Below, piece by piece: positions 1-8,398 of a DNA stretch of 22,360 nt. The notes under the pieces were generated by a model. It did no database searches and had not been told where the DNA came from. It was given only the letters and a program-made list of their open reading frames with translations. The first letter of the stretch is position 1, and each line of letters opens with the position of its first letter. Source of the stretch: Prevotella sp. UBA3208. Lineage in GTDB: Bacteria; Bacteroidota; Bacteroidia; Bacteroidales; Bacteroidaceae. The DNA is taken from assembly GCA_002363695.1 (NCBI GenBank), contig DEWO01000038.1, positions 7,528 to 29,887 on the forward strand. Reading direction: 5' to 3'. The position numbers were made by a program, and so were the translations under genes.

Positions 1-1127
1 GTAAGGATAATGCCCTGTGGCAATTGCTGTAGCCAGGCACGGTGGTTACCCAGGATGTTTAACGCATCGGCATCGGCCACACAGGGACACTGGGCACGGC
101 GTATCTGTGCAACCAGTGCCACAGCCGTTTGTTCGCTTTGTCCGATACCAGGGCCAATGCCCAAGGCATTAAAGTCTTCTGTATCCATCGCCTCGGCAAA
201 AATAGTCTCTTCGCTCGTGACCTGCACGATGGCTTCGGGCACTGCAGTTTGTAGGATAGGAATATTCCGCTTCGGGGTATTCACCGTTACCTTGCCGACG
301 CCACTGCGTAGACAAGCCCGTGTAGCAAGGATGGCAGCTCCTGCCATTCCATAGCTGCCTGCAATCAACAAGGCATTGCCCATCTGGCCTTTGTGGGCAT
401 GGGCAGGGCGCTCGAGTAGCAGTTTGCGTACCTGATCTTCCTCGACAAACATATAGTTAGTGTCCGTTTTGTTGATACCCTCTTGACTGAGGCGGATGTC
501 CAGTATGCGGAGTTTGCCGATGAAAGTTTGGTTCTCGGGGAATAGAAATGCCAGTTTGGGCAATTGGAGGGTCAGTGTTGTCGTGGCCCGGATGATGTTG
601 GCGCGGACGTTGTAGCTGTTGTCTTCCGTCATGAGGCCAGACGGAACATCGATGCTGACAATTTGTGCCGGTGAGGAGTTGATATACTTGACCAGTGAGG
701 CAAAACCACCAGCCAGTGGCTTGTTGAGGCCAGACCCAAAGAGTCCGTCAATGACCAGCATACCTTGCTCCAGACGGGGTGGTTCAAACTCGTTGACAAC
801 CTCAATAAACTCCTTGACGCTCTTGCTTTCATGCAGGCGCGTCTTATTGGCAGCACAGTCGGGCGACAGTTTTCCACTGATATTGAAAAGATAGGTAATG
901 ACCTCGTAGTCTTTTTCGGCCAGCATACGTGCCATAGCCAATGCGTCACCTCCATTGTTCCCCGGTCCGGCAAAGACCACAACGGGGGTAGATGGTGGGT
1001 ATAACTTAGTGACAGCTTGTACCAAAGTCTTAGCTGCGCGTTCCATGAGATCGAGACTCGAGATAGGCTCGTTCTCTATGGTATATTTGTCTAGCTCATG
1101 TATCTGAGCGCTGGTAAAAATCTTCAT
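1..1127 (-). CDS. nnr: Bifunctional NAD(P)H-hydrate epimerase / ADP-dependent dehydratase (partial, 3' end outside window)
   Basis: Repairs hydrated NADH and NADPH in the cytoplasm: the N-terminal domain epimerises NAD(P)HX and the C-terminal kinase-like domain dehydrates it using ADP. The reverse-strand frame opens with MKIFTSAQIHELDKYT and stays open to the window edge (about 375 residues). Visible motifs are VVFAGPGNNGGDALAMAR (epimerase, about residues 50-67), VIDGLFGSGLNKPL and SIDVPSGL, then the start of the dehydratase domain at HKGQMGNALLIAGSYGMAGAA and VADADALNILG near the edge. The last visible residues, QGIILT, sit where the family's conserved TPHPGE motif begins, so roughly the final 120-130 residues are missing because the window ends, not because the gene is broken. 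It diverges from hpt across a 92-bp spacer. The ATG at 1127 is the only sensible start. Confidence 0.95.
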   Translation of the reverse strand, partial: MKIFTSAQIHELDKYTIENEPISSLDLMERAAKTLVQAVTKLYPPSTPVVVFAGPGNNGGDALAMARMLAEKDYEVITYLFNISGKLSPDCAANKTRLHESKSVKEFIEVVNEFEPPRLEQGMLVIDGLFGSGLNKPLAGGFASLVKYINSSPAQIVSIDVPSGLMTEDNSYNVRANIIRATTTLTLQLPKLAFLFPENQTFIGKLRILDIRLSQEGINKTDTNYMFVEEDQVRKLLLERPAHAHKGQMGNALLIAGSYGMAGAAILATRACLRSGVGKVTVNTPKRNIPILQTAVPEAIVQVTSEETIFAEAMDTEDFNALGIGPGIGQSEQTAVALVAQIRRAQCPCVADADALNILGNHRAWLQQLPQGIIL

Positions 1128-1134
1128 TTGACTG

Positions 1135-1142
1135 CAAAAATA
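1135..1142 (-). promoter_or_regulatory. Candidate -7 box for nnr
   Basis: The reverse strand reads TATTTTTG, matching the Bacteroidetes -7 consensus TAnnTTTG. It lies only 7 bases upstream of the nnr ATG, so a transcript from here would have almost no leader. I see no matching -33 TTTG at the usual 19-21-bp spacing, so this is a weak call. Confidence 0.35.
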
Positions 1143-1170
1143 CGAAAAATATGCTAATCTATACCTATTC

Positions 1171-1194
1171 TTTGCCGAAAATTTAGTAATTTTG
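1171..1194 (+). promoter_or_regulatory. Candidate promoter for hpt
   Basis: TAATTTTG at 1187-1194 matches the Bacteroidetes -7 consensus and lies 25 bp before the hpt ATG. A TTTG at 1171-1174 sits 12 bp upstream of the box, closer than the classical 19-21 bp. The same 12-bp arrangement recurs at other promoters in this window. Confidence 0.5.
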
Positions 1195-1219
1195 CATCAA
1201 ATTTTATTTTTCGACATCA

Positions 1220-1759
1220 ATGAGCATCGTAAAAATTAAGGATAAGACGTTTAAGACGTCTATCTCGGAGGCAGAAATCAAACAGCGTGTGAAGGAACTG
1301 GGCGCACGAATCAGCCGCGACTTGGCGGATAAGAATCCGCTCTTTCTGAGCGTGTTGAACGGGGCTTTCGTGTTTACGGCCGACCTGCTGCGAGCGATTA
1401 CCATCCCCTGCGAGGTATCGTTTGTGAAACTGGCATCGTATAACGGTGTCGTCTCTACCGGAAAGGTGAAGAAGCTCATCGGGCTGAACGAAGACATCAT
1501 CGGGCGCACCATTGTCATTGTGGAGGATATCGTAGACACGGGGCGTACCATGCAGCAGATGCTAGATACGCTGAGCCAGTACAGTCCGGCATCGATACAC
1601 ATCTGTACCCTCTTCGTGAAACCAGAGAAGCTGATGTTGAATCTCAACATCGAGTATTCGGCTTTTTCCATTCCCAACGACTTCATCGTGGGCTATGGAC
1701 TGGACTACGACCAGCTGGGGCGCAACCTGCCGGAAGTTTATACTTTAGTTGAGGGTTAA
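1220..1759 (+). CDS. hpt: Hypoxanthine phosphoribosyltransferase
   Basis: Purine salvage: transfers phosphoribosyl from PRPP to hypoxanthine (and probably guanine) in the cytoplasm. The protein has 179 residues, the usual length for bacterial HPRT. The PRPP-binding loop is VEDIVDTGRT (residues 101-110). Upstream are the conserved LNGAFVFTADLLRAI segment (46-60) and the flexible-loop region SYNGVVSTG (73-81); the C-terminal FIVGYGLDYDQLGRNLPEVY is typical. There is no Shine-Dalgarno sequence before the ATG, which is normal for Bacteroidetes. It is first in a forward run with adk and obgE, although a 148-bp gap with its own possible promoter separates it from adk. An open frame on the opposite strand (1204-1686) is a shadow. 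Confidence 0.96.
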   Translation: MSIVKIKDKTFKTSISEAEIKQRVKELGARISRDLADKNPLFLSVLNGAFVFTADLLRAITIPCEVSFVKLASYNGVVSTGKVKKLIGLNEDIIGRTIVIVEDIVDTGRTMQQMLDTLSQYSPASIHICTLFVKPEKLMLNLNIEYSAFSIPNDFIVGYGLDYDQLGRNLPEVYTLVEG

Positions 1760-1846
1760 GCGTTTGGCGATGAGACAAATAAAACTACCCCATCTGCCCA
1801 GTGACGTCGAGGAGCGCAAGAGCGACTTGATGACGGACTTGTGGTA

Positions 1847-1854
1847 TAAGTTTG
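1847..1854 (+). promoter_or_regulatory. Candidate -7 box for adk-obgE-pgeF
   Basis: The 148-bp hpt-adk spacer contains TAAGTTTG, a full TAnnTTTG match, 54 bp before the adk ATG. Only a weak CTTG at 1826-1829 could serve as a -33 element (17-bp spacing). Adk and obgE may therefore have their own promoter as well as read-through from hpt. Confidence 0.35.
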
Positions 1855-1907
1855 ACAATGGAAAAGAAACAAGAATTAAACAGGATAAACAAGAAATTAG
1901 AATTCAA

Positions 1908-2480
1908 ATGAAGAACATTGTGATTTTTGGTGCTCCCGGCTCAGGCAAGGGAACACAGAGCGACCTGATGATAGAACACTATGGTTTGGGACACATCTCA
2001 ACGGGTGATGTACTGCGTAATGAAATCAAGAAGGGTACGGAACTGGGTAAGACCGCCCAGAGCTATATTGACAAAGGCAACCTGATTCCTGACGATTTGA
2101 TGATCTCCATTTTGGCCAATGTCTATGATTCGTTTGGACGTGGTCACAAGGGTGTCATCTTTGACGGCTTCCCCCGTACCATCCCACAGGCTGAAGCCTT
2201 GAAGAAAATGCTGGACGAACGTGGCGACAAGGTGGCTGCCATGATAGAGTTGGACGTGCCAGAGGATGAACTGATGGTTCGCCTCATCAAGCGTGGTCAG
2301 GAGAGTGGTCGTGCCGATGACAATGAGGAGACCATCAAGAAGCGTCTGGTAGTGTACCATTCGCAGACCCAGCCTCTCATTGAGTGGTATAAGAAAGAGG
2401 GATTGCACCATCATATCAATGGTCATGGTACGTTGGAGCGTATCTTTGCTGACATTCAGAACGTAATCGATAACTTGTAA
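1908..2480 (+). CDS. adk: Adenylate kinase
   Basis: Catalyses ATP + AMP = 2 ADP in the cytoplasm. The ATG at 1908 places the P-loop GAPGSGKGT at residues 8-16, as in the family, and gives 190 residues. Other landmarks are STGDVLR (31-37), the AMP-binding FDGFPRT (85-91), and a short LID segment [19 protein letters not shown] (128-146) without zinc cysteines, the short-LID type common in Bacteroidetes. The frame is open upstream to an ATG at 1749 inside hpt, but the added 53 residues are basic and polar and do not look like a domain, so I rejected that start. The stop overlaps the obgE start (TAATG), implying translational coupling. Confidence 0.96.
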   Translation: MKNIVIFGAPGSGKGTQSDLMIEHYGLGHISTGDVLRNEIKKGTELGKTAQSYIDKGNLIPDDLMISILANVYDSFGRGHKGVIFDGFPRTIPQAEALKKMLDERGDKVAAMIELDVPEDELMVRLIKRGQESGRADDNEETIKKRLVVYHSQTQPLIEWYKKEGLHHHINGHGTLERIFADIQNVIDNL

Positions 2481-3649
2481 TGGAGTCCAACTTCGTAGAC
2501 TACGTCAAGATACTATGCCGTTCGGGCAAGGGGGGACGGGGATCCATGCATCTCCGTCATGTGAAGTATAACCCCAACGGCGGTCCAGACGGTGGTGATG
2601 GTGGCAAGGGTGGCAGCATCATCCTGCGCGGTAACCACAATTACTGGACGCTGTTGCACCTGAAGTACGAGCGCCACATTTTCGCTGAACATGGCGGAAA
2701 TGGCGGACGCGATAAGTGTCATGGTACGGACGGCAAGGATGTCTATATTGACGTGCCCTGTGGTACGGTAGTCTATGATGCAGAGACGGGAAAGTATGTC
2801 TGCGACGTCACCTACGACGGTCAGGAGATTGTCTTGCTGAAGGGCGGACGGGGCGGACTGGGCAACTATCAGTTCCGTTCGGCCACCAATCAGGCACCAC
2901 GCTATGCGCAGCCCGGTGAGCCGATGCAGGAGATGACGGTGATATTGGAGTTAAAACTGTTGGCAGACGTAGGCTTGGTAGGCTTCCCCAATGCCGGCAA
3001 GTCGACCCTGCTGTCAGCTCTTTCCAATGCCCGTCCCAAGATTGCCAACTACCCGTTTACAACCATGGAACCCTCGCTGGGTATTGTGGGCTATCGTGAC
3101 AGTAAGTCCTTCGTGATGGCTGACATCCCGGGTATTATCGAGGGTGCCTCGGAAGGTAAGGGGCTGGGACTTCGTTTTCTTCGCCATATTGAGCGTAACT
3201 CCCTGCTGTTGTTCATGGTTCCCGGTGATACGGACGATATCAAGCGTGAGTACGAAATCCTGCTGAACGAGTTGGGTCAGTTTAATCCGGAGATGCTGGA
3301 TAAGCATCGTGTGCTGGCTGTCACCAAGTGTGACCTGTTAGACGATGAACTCATAGAGATGCTGCGCGAGACACTTCCTCAGGATTTGCCTTGTGTCTTT
3401 ATTTCTGCTGTGGCCAATAAGGGACTTGACGAACTGAAGGATGTGCTCTGGCGTGAACTGAATGCAGAGAGCAATAAACTGGCCGCTGTGATGGCAGAGG
3501 ATACGCTGGTGCATCGTGACAAGGATATGACCCGCTTTGCCGAGGAGTTGGCCGACGAAGGTGAAGACGAGGATATTGAGTATATTGACGATGAGGAAGT
3601 AGAGGATATCGAGGACTACGAGGACTTTGAATACACAGAGGATGAGTAG
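2480..3649 (+). CDS. obgE: Obg-family GTPase
   Basis: Essential ribosome-associated GTPase acting in 50S maturation and stress control. The 389 residues show the glycine-rich Obg fold (about 1-160, including GGDGGKGGS and GGRGGLGN) and the G domain with P-loop GFPNAGKST (168-176), switch II DIPG (215-218), G4 TKCD (282-285) and G5 SAV (309-311). G4 has Thr in place of the classical Asn, a conservative change. The last 35 or so residues are almost entirely Asp, Glu and Tyr, an acidic tail in place of a folded OCT domain. It starts within the adk stop codon and overlaps pgeF by 8 bases, so the three genes are probably translated from one message. Confidence 0.95.
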   Translation: MESNFVDYVKILCRSGKGGRGSMHLRHVKYNPNGGPDGGDGGKGGSIILRGNHNYWTLLHLKYERHIFAEHGGNGGRDKCHGTDGKDVYIDVPCGTVVYDAETGKYVCDVTYDGQEIVLLKGGRGGLGNYQFRSATNQAPRYAQPGEPMQEMTVILELKLLADVGLVGFPNAGKSTLLSALSNARPKIANYPFTTMEPSLGIVGYRDSKSFVMADIPGIIEGASEGKGLGLRFLRHIERNSLLLFMVPGDTDDIKREYEILLNELGQFNPEMLDKHRVLAVTKCDLLDDELIEMLRETLPQDLPCVFISAVANKGLDELKDVLWRELNAESNKLAAVMAEDTLVHRDKDMTRFAEELADEGEDEDIEYIDDEEVEDIEDYEDFEYTEDE

Positions 3650-4391
3650 TCCGCAACTGGCATATTATGATATGGATACAGGGGTGCTGGCTTTCAGTAC
3701 CACTCGTCAAGGGGGAAGCAGCACGGGCAACTATGCTGCTTTCAACATCAACAACTATTGCGGCGATGCACCAGAGCACATCGTTTGCAATCGGCAGGCA
3801 CTGGCCGCACTGATTGGAGTACCCGAACAGCACATCATCATGCCTCACCAGACGCATGGGAAGGTAGTTCGTCGTGTGGATGCTCCGCCCACAGAAGTAT
3901 TGGAGGGTGTGGATGCTGTCATGACCGATGTGAAAGGACTTTGTATCGGCGTGTCAACAGCTGACTGTATACCTATTCTATTATATGATGCCGAACACCA
4001 CGCCGTGTGTGCCGTACATGCCGGTTGGCGGGGAACGGTACAGCGTATAGTGCAGGAGGCAGTGGCGCAAATGCAAGAGGCTTATCACTCACAGCCCCGT
4101 CAGCTGAAAGCCGTCATAGGGCCAGGCATCTCTTTGGAAAGCTTTGAGGTAGGCGACGAGGTGTATCAGCAGTTTGTGGATGCCGGTTTCGATATGGCCC
4201 CCATTGCCCGTCGGTATGCGAAGTGGCACCTGGACCTGCCACAGTGCAATCGCCTCCAGTTGGAAGCGGTTGGAGTACAGGACGTCTGGATGTCGGACAT
4301 TTGCACCTATCAGCAGTACGAACAGTATTTCTCGGCTCGCCGGTTAGGAATTAATTCGGGCCGAATTTATACGGCTATAGTCTTAAAGTAA
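3642..4391 (+). CDS. pgeF: YfiH/PgeF family (laccase-domain) protein, peptidoglycan editing factor
   Basis: Member of the DUF152 family, called multicopper polyphenol oxidase in older databases. Characterised relatives act in peptidoglycan editing or as purine nucleoside phosphorylases. The metal-ligand pattern is intact: H72 in HQTHG (69-73), C109 in TADCIPIL, and H126 in HAGWRGT (126-132). IGPGIS..SFEVG follows, and the C-terminal DICTY...[12 protein letters not shown] is also typical. I chose the ATG at 3642, which overlaps the obgE stop (ATGAGTAG). An in-frame ATG at 3627 would add five residues. The length of 249 residues is normal. The next gene encodes a murein-peptidase lipoprotein starting one base after this stop, which fits a cell-wall role. 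Confidence 0.92.
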   Translation: MSSPQLAYYDMDTGVLAFSTTRQGGSSTGNYAAFNINNYCGDAPEHIVCNRQALAALIGVPEQHIIMPHQTHGKVVRRVDAPPTEVLEGVDAVMTDVKGLCIGVSTADCIPILLYDAEHHAVCAVHAGWRGTVQRIVQEAVAQMQEAYHSQPRQLKAVIGPGISLESFEVGDEVYQQFVDAGFDMAPIARRYAKWHLDLPQCNRLQLEAVGVQDVWMSDICTYQQYEQYFSARRLGINSGRIYTAIVLK

Positions 4392-4392
4392 A

Positions 4393-5445
4393 ATGATGAA
4401 GAAAGTAAAATACGCTATACTCTTTGCGGCTTTGGTGCTGGCACTCTCGAGTTGTGCACAGTCTAAGTTTACCGCTTTGGAGCAACAGCAAATCAGCATG
4501 GAGGACCCCACGTTATTTGAGAAGTCTGATGCCTTTACCATTGACTTTACTGCAGGACGCGACAAGGATTACTGCTTCCCGCTTCCCGTGGGTAAGGCAA
4601 AGATGGGTAAGGACTATAATGTAGAGATAGAAACCGCCAAGGGAGATGCTGTGAAGGCGATGTTCGACGGTGTCGTGCGTCTTTCGCGCAACAATCCGCC
4701 ATTTGGCAATGTCATTGTCATCCGCCACGGCAATGGACTGGAGACCGTCTACGGCAATAATGCCGAGAATCTGGTGAAGTCCGGCGATCGTGTCAAGGCA
4801 GGACAGACCATTGCCATTGTGGGTACCAACAAAGGGCGTACCTATTGTGAATTTGCCATGATGGTAAATGGTGGGCGTGTCAATCCCGAGATATTCTTCA
4901 GTTTGGAGAGTCACCGTTTGCGTAAGCAGGTGGTCTTGTTCCAGAAGACTGCCAACTGGAAAGTAAATGTGAGTGTGTTAAAGACACCTCAATCTGAAGA
5001 AGAGGCTACTCGCCAGTGGTGGTGTTATCCGCTGCCAGGGGCCAAGGTTATCAGTCCTTATGGTGGACGTGGCGGCAGGCAGCATACGGGTACGGACCTG
5101 AAGACAAAACCCAACGACAATATTCTGGCAGCCTTTGACGGTGAGGTCATCTTCTCGGCTAAATATTCTGGATATGGCAATCTGATTCGTATCAAGCATC
5201 CGAATGGCTTGGAGACCTATTATAGCCATAATTCCAAGAACATGGTCAAGGTGGGCGACTATGTGAAGGCCGGGCAGGTGATAGCCCTGACAGGACGCAC
5301 AGGAAGAGCCACCACGGAACATCTGCATTTTGAGACCCGCGTGAATGGGAGCTATGTCAATTCGAATAGGTATTTTGACCATGTGAACCATACCATCCGC
5401 CTGAAAGCTTTTAAGAAGACTAAGGACGGCTATGTGGTACGGTGA
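4393..5445 (+). CDS. Lipoprotein with two LytM (M23) domains, the first degenerate
   Basis: Predicted envelope lipoprotein of the M23 zinc-endopeptidase family, expected to cut or help cut peptidoglycan cross-links. Residues 1-20 form a lipoprotein signal with lipobox LSSC (C21). A first LytM-like module (about 83-170; FDGVV, FGNVIVIRHGNGLETVYG, GDRVKAGQTIAIVG) lacks HxxxD and has TYCEF where HLHFE should be, so it should not bind zinc. The second module (about 215-330) has the full set: H231 and D235 (HTGTD), H279, and H310/H312 (HLHFE). The ATG at 4393 is immediately followed by a second in-frame ATG. It starts one base after pgeF ends and converges with the minus-strand MG2 gene, only 7 bp away. 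The specific substrate bond is unknown. Confidence 0.88.
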   Translation: MMKKVKYAILFAALVLALSSCAQSKFTALEQQQISMEDPTLFEKSDAFTIDFTAGRDKDYCFPLPVGKAKMGKDYNVEIETAKGDAVKAMFDGVVRLSRNNPPFGNVIVIRHGNGLETVYGNNAENLVKSGDRVKAGQTIAIVGTNKGRTYCEFAMMVNGGRVNPEIFFSLESHRLRKQVVLFQKTANWKVNVSVLKTPQSEEEATRQWWCYPLPGAKVISPYGGRGGRQHTGTDLKTKPNDNILAAFDGEVIFSAKYSGYGNLIRIKHPNGLETYYSHNSKNMVKVGDYVKAGQVIALTGRTGRATTEHLHFETRVNGSYVNSNRYFDHVNHTIRLKAFKKTKDGYVVR

Positions 5446-5452
5446 ACGGCTG

Positions 5453-7837
5453 TCATTCGATTACCCGCTGATGGTGTACAATGATGCCGTCGTCGCTCAC
5501 GCCTTCGAGGGTGACGAGGTAGCGCTTGGAGACATCGGAGGCATAGAAGCGGACGGTAGCTCTGCCCTCAGCATCGGTCTTGACCTGTGGGTTCCAGTAG
5601 AGGGTGGTGCGCTGGTCGGGGCGCGTCTTCTGTGACGGGTCAGGATATTGCGGCGAGTAGAACGCTACGGGCTGTTCGTAGCCTAACTGACGGACGGTAG
5701 CCATCGACAGCGGGCGGGCGGCCTTGGAGTGGACTATCTCTGAACCATCCTTGAGGAAGATGAACAGGACACCGGGTATTTTACCCGTAGGACCTGGCCG
5801 GACACCGAAGAAGCCGTTGACGGCGTTGTTGGGCGTGAAGTATTCGATGGAACTGATGTTCTGCGGTACCAGGTTTAGCACGTAGTCGTGGTCTGTTTCC
5901 TCGAAATTGTCTACATATACTTTCAACCCGGCATTATCTGTAGTCGTAATGGTGGCTTCGCCATCGACGTAATAGACTCGCATGCCCAGTGCGGTCAGCA
6001 ACTGCTGTACGTTGGCAGCATTCTCAATACGCGTATCTCCTGCTGGAAATCCGCGAGGAGCCTCAAGGCTCATAATGTTTTGCTTCAGTGGCTTCTGCTT
6101 CTTGCCCACCTTCTCCACCTCGGGCAGTTCGATGTAGCTGGCACGATTGTACATCTGCTGGCTCTGCGACTGGGTGGTGAAGGCAGCGAGGTCGGCGGCA
6201 TCGGTGGTCAGCCGGTAGTGGGGCAGCTTCAGTTTGGGAAAGGTCAGCGAGTCGATTTGCAGTTCTACAAATTTGGTGCTGCCGCTGCGGCGCGTGCCCT
6301 CCAGTGTGAATGTTGTGCCGTTGGGATTGTTGACGGCCAGAGCGAAGCGCGTGCTGTCGCCGAGTTCAAACTCTTCGCGGTGGCCCGTCCGGTTGTTTAC
6401 CACGAGCAGGTGCGGATTCTTGATGCGCTGGCCCAGCGAGCCTTTCACGCGGCCAGTGATGAACTGCTGCTCCTGGAACGGATAGGTGATGGTATAGGAC
6501 GTGTCTGCACTATGGGTAAGCTGCTGGCGAAGCAGGCTCTGGCGGATGTCGCCAAACAGGCTGTCGGGCTTCACCACATCGTAGTCGGTGACGGAGAGTG
6601 CAAAGGTGCCGCTGAGCGGTAGTCCGCCCTTATCCTGGATGCTGAGGTCGAGGGTTATGGGCTTGTTCTCGGTGGCAGCCTCTCCGCTGATGCGGACCTT
6701 GGCATCGTGCTGCGAGAGGTGCTGCAATGGAATGCGGTGCCCTCGCACACGCTGTCCTCCAGCCACCGTCAGGGGCTGGTAGCAGAAGTGTTCTGCCGGG
6801 AAGTTGCGCATCCACTGGGTGTAGGCCACCAAGGTGTAGACACCGCCTGGAAGGTCTTTGGGCAACAGCAGGGCATTGGCAAACACGCCGTCCTCGTTGC
6901 TGCGAATCATCAGCCGCTGCATCAGGGTGTCGGCCTGCTGGTTGTGCATCTCTACATAGACAAAACGCGAACGCTTGACAGGCATGTGGGTTGCTGCGTC
7001 CACCAAGTGCGCTCGGAACCACACCGTGTCGCCTGCAGCATAGTAGGGCTTGTCGGTCTGCAGATAGATGCGCTCTTGTAGCACGTTCTTCCCGTTGCTT
7101 TCATCTGCTGCCTGCTTGCTTTTCTGCTGCCTCTTGCGTGTCATCTCAAGTTTGCGTTGTATGTCACTGCTCAGTTCGGGAATGTGCTGTTCGTCTATGT
7201 AGTGATCAATCGCCTCTGGCAACATGCTGTGCAGGGCGGCTTTGTGCGTCTTCTGTTCTGCCTTGTACTCTTGCTTGGTCATCAACTCGGCTTCAACGGG
7301 AAAGTATTCGTCGAACAGCCAGAGGTTCATGGCATACTTCTCGTGTCCCCGCTGGCGCATGGTGCCCTTCAGCTGGCGCACCTCGCTGTAGGCCAGCAGG
7401 TCGCCTTGCGACACTTTGGCATATGTTCCCATGCGGTGTACCGTCTGATGCTGGTTCTTCACCATTGTGGGGGCCGCCACGGTACGGTACTTGCTGTGAC
7501 TGTCCAGAATGTTCAGCTTCACCGGACGGCTCTTGTCGGGATAGAGCGCATTGAAGGTGGTGGTCACTATGTGGCGCATGCTGTCCTGCTGGAAGGTATA
7601 GGGCGACTTGTCCATTACCAAGGGCTGGTATGCGATGTGTGTCAGGCGTATGGTCTTGCTGTCGCCCACGTGTGGCAGCTGTCCGTCGGCATCGGTGACA
7701 CCGATGATCTTGCCCTGCTCGTCGTAGACGGAGGCCTGAATGACGGGCTGTCCGTCACTCGCGTCGCGAACGATGGTCTGGGCTGTGGCGGGTAGCAGTA
7801 CTCCTATGAGTGCCATGATGTATAACAGTCGTTTCAT
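5453..7837 (-). CDS. Secreted MG2-like / carboxypeptidase-regulatory-like envelope protein with a plug-like region
   Basis: Large exported protein of a Bacteroidetes envelope family; its function is not known to me. From the ATG at 7837 it has 794 residues. A TTG at 7855 would add six, but the ATG gives a clean signal peptide (MKRLLYIMALIGVLLPATAQ). Next comes a carboxypeptidase-regulatory-like beta domain (about 20-90; ASVYDEQGKIIGVTDADG). An MG2-like macroglobulin segment (about 255-350) begins YLQTDKPYYAAGDTVWFRAH. A region resembling a TonB receptor plug (about 590-710) ends GPTGKIPGVLFIFLKDGSE. The conserved tail is TLYWNPQVKTDAEGRATVRFY. No beta-barrel follows the plug-like part, so it is not a full TonB-dependent receptor. 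Its last 82 residues have a diverged copy in the chimeric ORF just upstream. The plus-strand open frames across this region are shadows. Confidence 0.82.
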   Translation of the reverse strand: MKRLLYIMALIGVLLPATAQTIVRDASDGQPVIQASVYDEQGKIIGVTDADGQLPHVGDSKTIRLTHIAYQPLVMDKSPYTFQQDSMRHIVTTTFNALYPDKSRPVKLNILDSHSKYRTVAAPTMVKNQHQTVHRMGTYAKVSQGDLLAYSEVRQLKGTMRQRGHEKYAMNLWLFDEYFPVEAELMTKQEYKAEQKTHKAALHSMLPEAIDHYIDEQHIPELSSDIQRKLEMTRKRQQKSKQAADESNGKNVLQERIYLQTDKPYYAAGDTVWFRAHLVDAATHMPVKRSRFVYVEMHNQQADTLMQRLMIRSNEDGVFANALLLPKDLPGGVYTLVAYTQWMRNFPAEHFCYQPLTVAGGQRVRGHRIPLQHLSQHDAKVRISGEAATENKPITLDLSIQDKGGLPLSGTFALSVTDYDVVKPDSLFGDIRQSLLRQQLTHSADTSYTITYPFQEQQFITGRVKGSLGQRIKNPHLLVVNNRTGHREEFELGDSTRFALAVNNPNGTTFTLEGTRRSGSTKFVELQIDSLTFPKLKLPHYRLTTDAADLAAFTTQSQSQQMYNRASYIELPEVEKVGKKQKPLKQNIMSLEAPRGFPAGDTRIENAANVQQLLTALGMRVYYVDGEATITTTDNAGLKVYVDNFEETDHDYVLNLVPQNISSIEYFTPNNAVNGFFGVRPGPTGKIPGVLFIFLKDGSEIVHSKAARPLSMATVRQLGYEQPVAFYSPQYPDPSQKTRPDQRTTLYWNPQVKTDAEGRATVRFYASDVSKRYLVTLEGVSDDGIIVHHQRVIE

Positions 7838-7859
7838 TGCTGCAAAGTTGATCAAAATG

Positions 7860-8110
7860 TTATTCTATAATGGTCTGTTTTTGGATAATGATGCCGTCGT
7901 CGCTGACGCCTTCGAGGGTGACGAGGTAGCGGCGGCTGATGTCGGAGGCATAGAAGCGGACAGTGGCTCTGCCCTCCTCGTCGGTCTTGACCTTGGGGGT
8001 CCAGTAGAGGGTGGTGCGGTGGTCGGGGCGCGTCTTCTGAGCCGGGTCGGTGTATTGCGGCGAAAAGAATTCCACGTTTGGCTTCCAGCCTTGCTGGCGG
8101 ACGGTGGCCA
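7860..8110 (-). repeat. Diverged duplicate of the 3' end of the MG2 gene
   Basis: This stretch is a paralogous copy of roughly 5453-5701. The best-matching blocks encode KTRPD(Q/H)RTTLYW and EGRATVRFYASD...YLVTLEGVSDDGII. Protein differences are spread throughout (about 24%), so the copy is not a recent exact duplication. Confidence 0.8.
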
Positions 8111-8264
8111 GTTGCTGACGATGCTCGCGCACCATCCAGAGTCGCATGAGTGTCTCTTGTGCGATATCTTCTGCCGTCTCTTCTTTATGGAAGAATCGCC
8201 GCCCTATACCAAGCAGGCGGGGGCGTAGCTCCTGGGCGATATGTTCAAACGCTTCGCGGGTCAT
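7860..8264 (-). pseudogene. Chimeric ORF: start of an ECF sigma factor fused in frame to the tail of an MG2-family paralogue
   Basis: The 134-residue frame has two unrelated halves. Residues 1 to about 50 look like sigma-70 region 2.1-2.2 of an ECF factor (RPRLLGIGRRFF, then AEDIAQETLMRLWMVRE). Regions 2.3-2.4 and 4 are absent, so it cannot act as a normal sigma factor. From about residue 53 (ATVRQ) to the end it matches the last 82 residues of the downstream MG2 protein: by eye 62 of 82 identical, same length, no gaps. DNA similarity stops at about 8110, just after a shared GGACGGT(A/G)GCCA. The likely history is deletion of the sigma 3' part and most of an MG2 paralogue that followed it. 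The stop at 7860 is 23 bp before the next gene's ATG. Most likely a remnant, though the join is in frame and the tail is well kept. An assembly error is also possible. Confidence 0.75.
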
Positions 8265-8332
8265 TCTATAGTGTGATACGCATGTGAGGCACGAATGTTA
8301 AGTATGGATAGAGTTTTTTTGTGGCTTTTATC

Positions 8333-8372
8333 AGAAAAACAAGACGGCACCTTCTGCTTGAGGGTGCCGTCT
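8333..8372 (-). terminator. Rho-independent terminator of the M23-LysM gene
   Basis: A perfect 10-bp inverted repeat (AGACGGCACC at 8342-8351 with GGTGCCGTCT at 8363-8372, 11-base loop) lies 27 bp past the stop codon. Read on the minus strand the stem is followed by a T-rich run (TGTTTTTC). It separates the peptidase from the chimeric ORF and the MG2 gene. Confidence 0.85.
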
Positions 8373-8398
8373 ATATATAATAAGATGTATAGTCTGTC

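Noticed and set aside
1749..1907. 53-residue N-terminal extension of adenylate kinase
   Set aside because: It overlaps the end of hpt, looks like no domain, and the ATG at 1908 puts the P-loop at the usual position; a -7 box also lies within it.
5888..7795. Long plus-strand open frames opposite the MG2 gene
   Set aside because: Composition is shadow-like, rich in Cys, Arg, Ala or His with no family motif, and the minus frame is a clear coding sequence.
7860..8264. An intact ECF sigma factor gene
   Set aside because: Only region 2.1-2.2 is present; the -10 recognition part and region 4 are missing and replaced by an MG2 tail.
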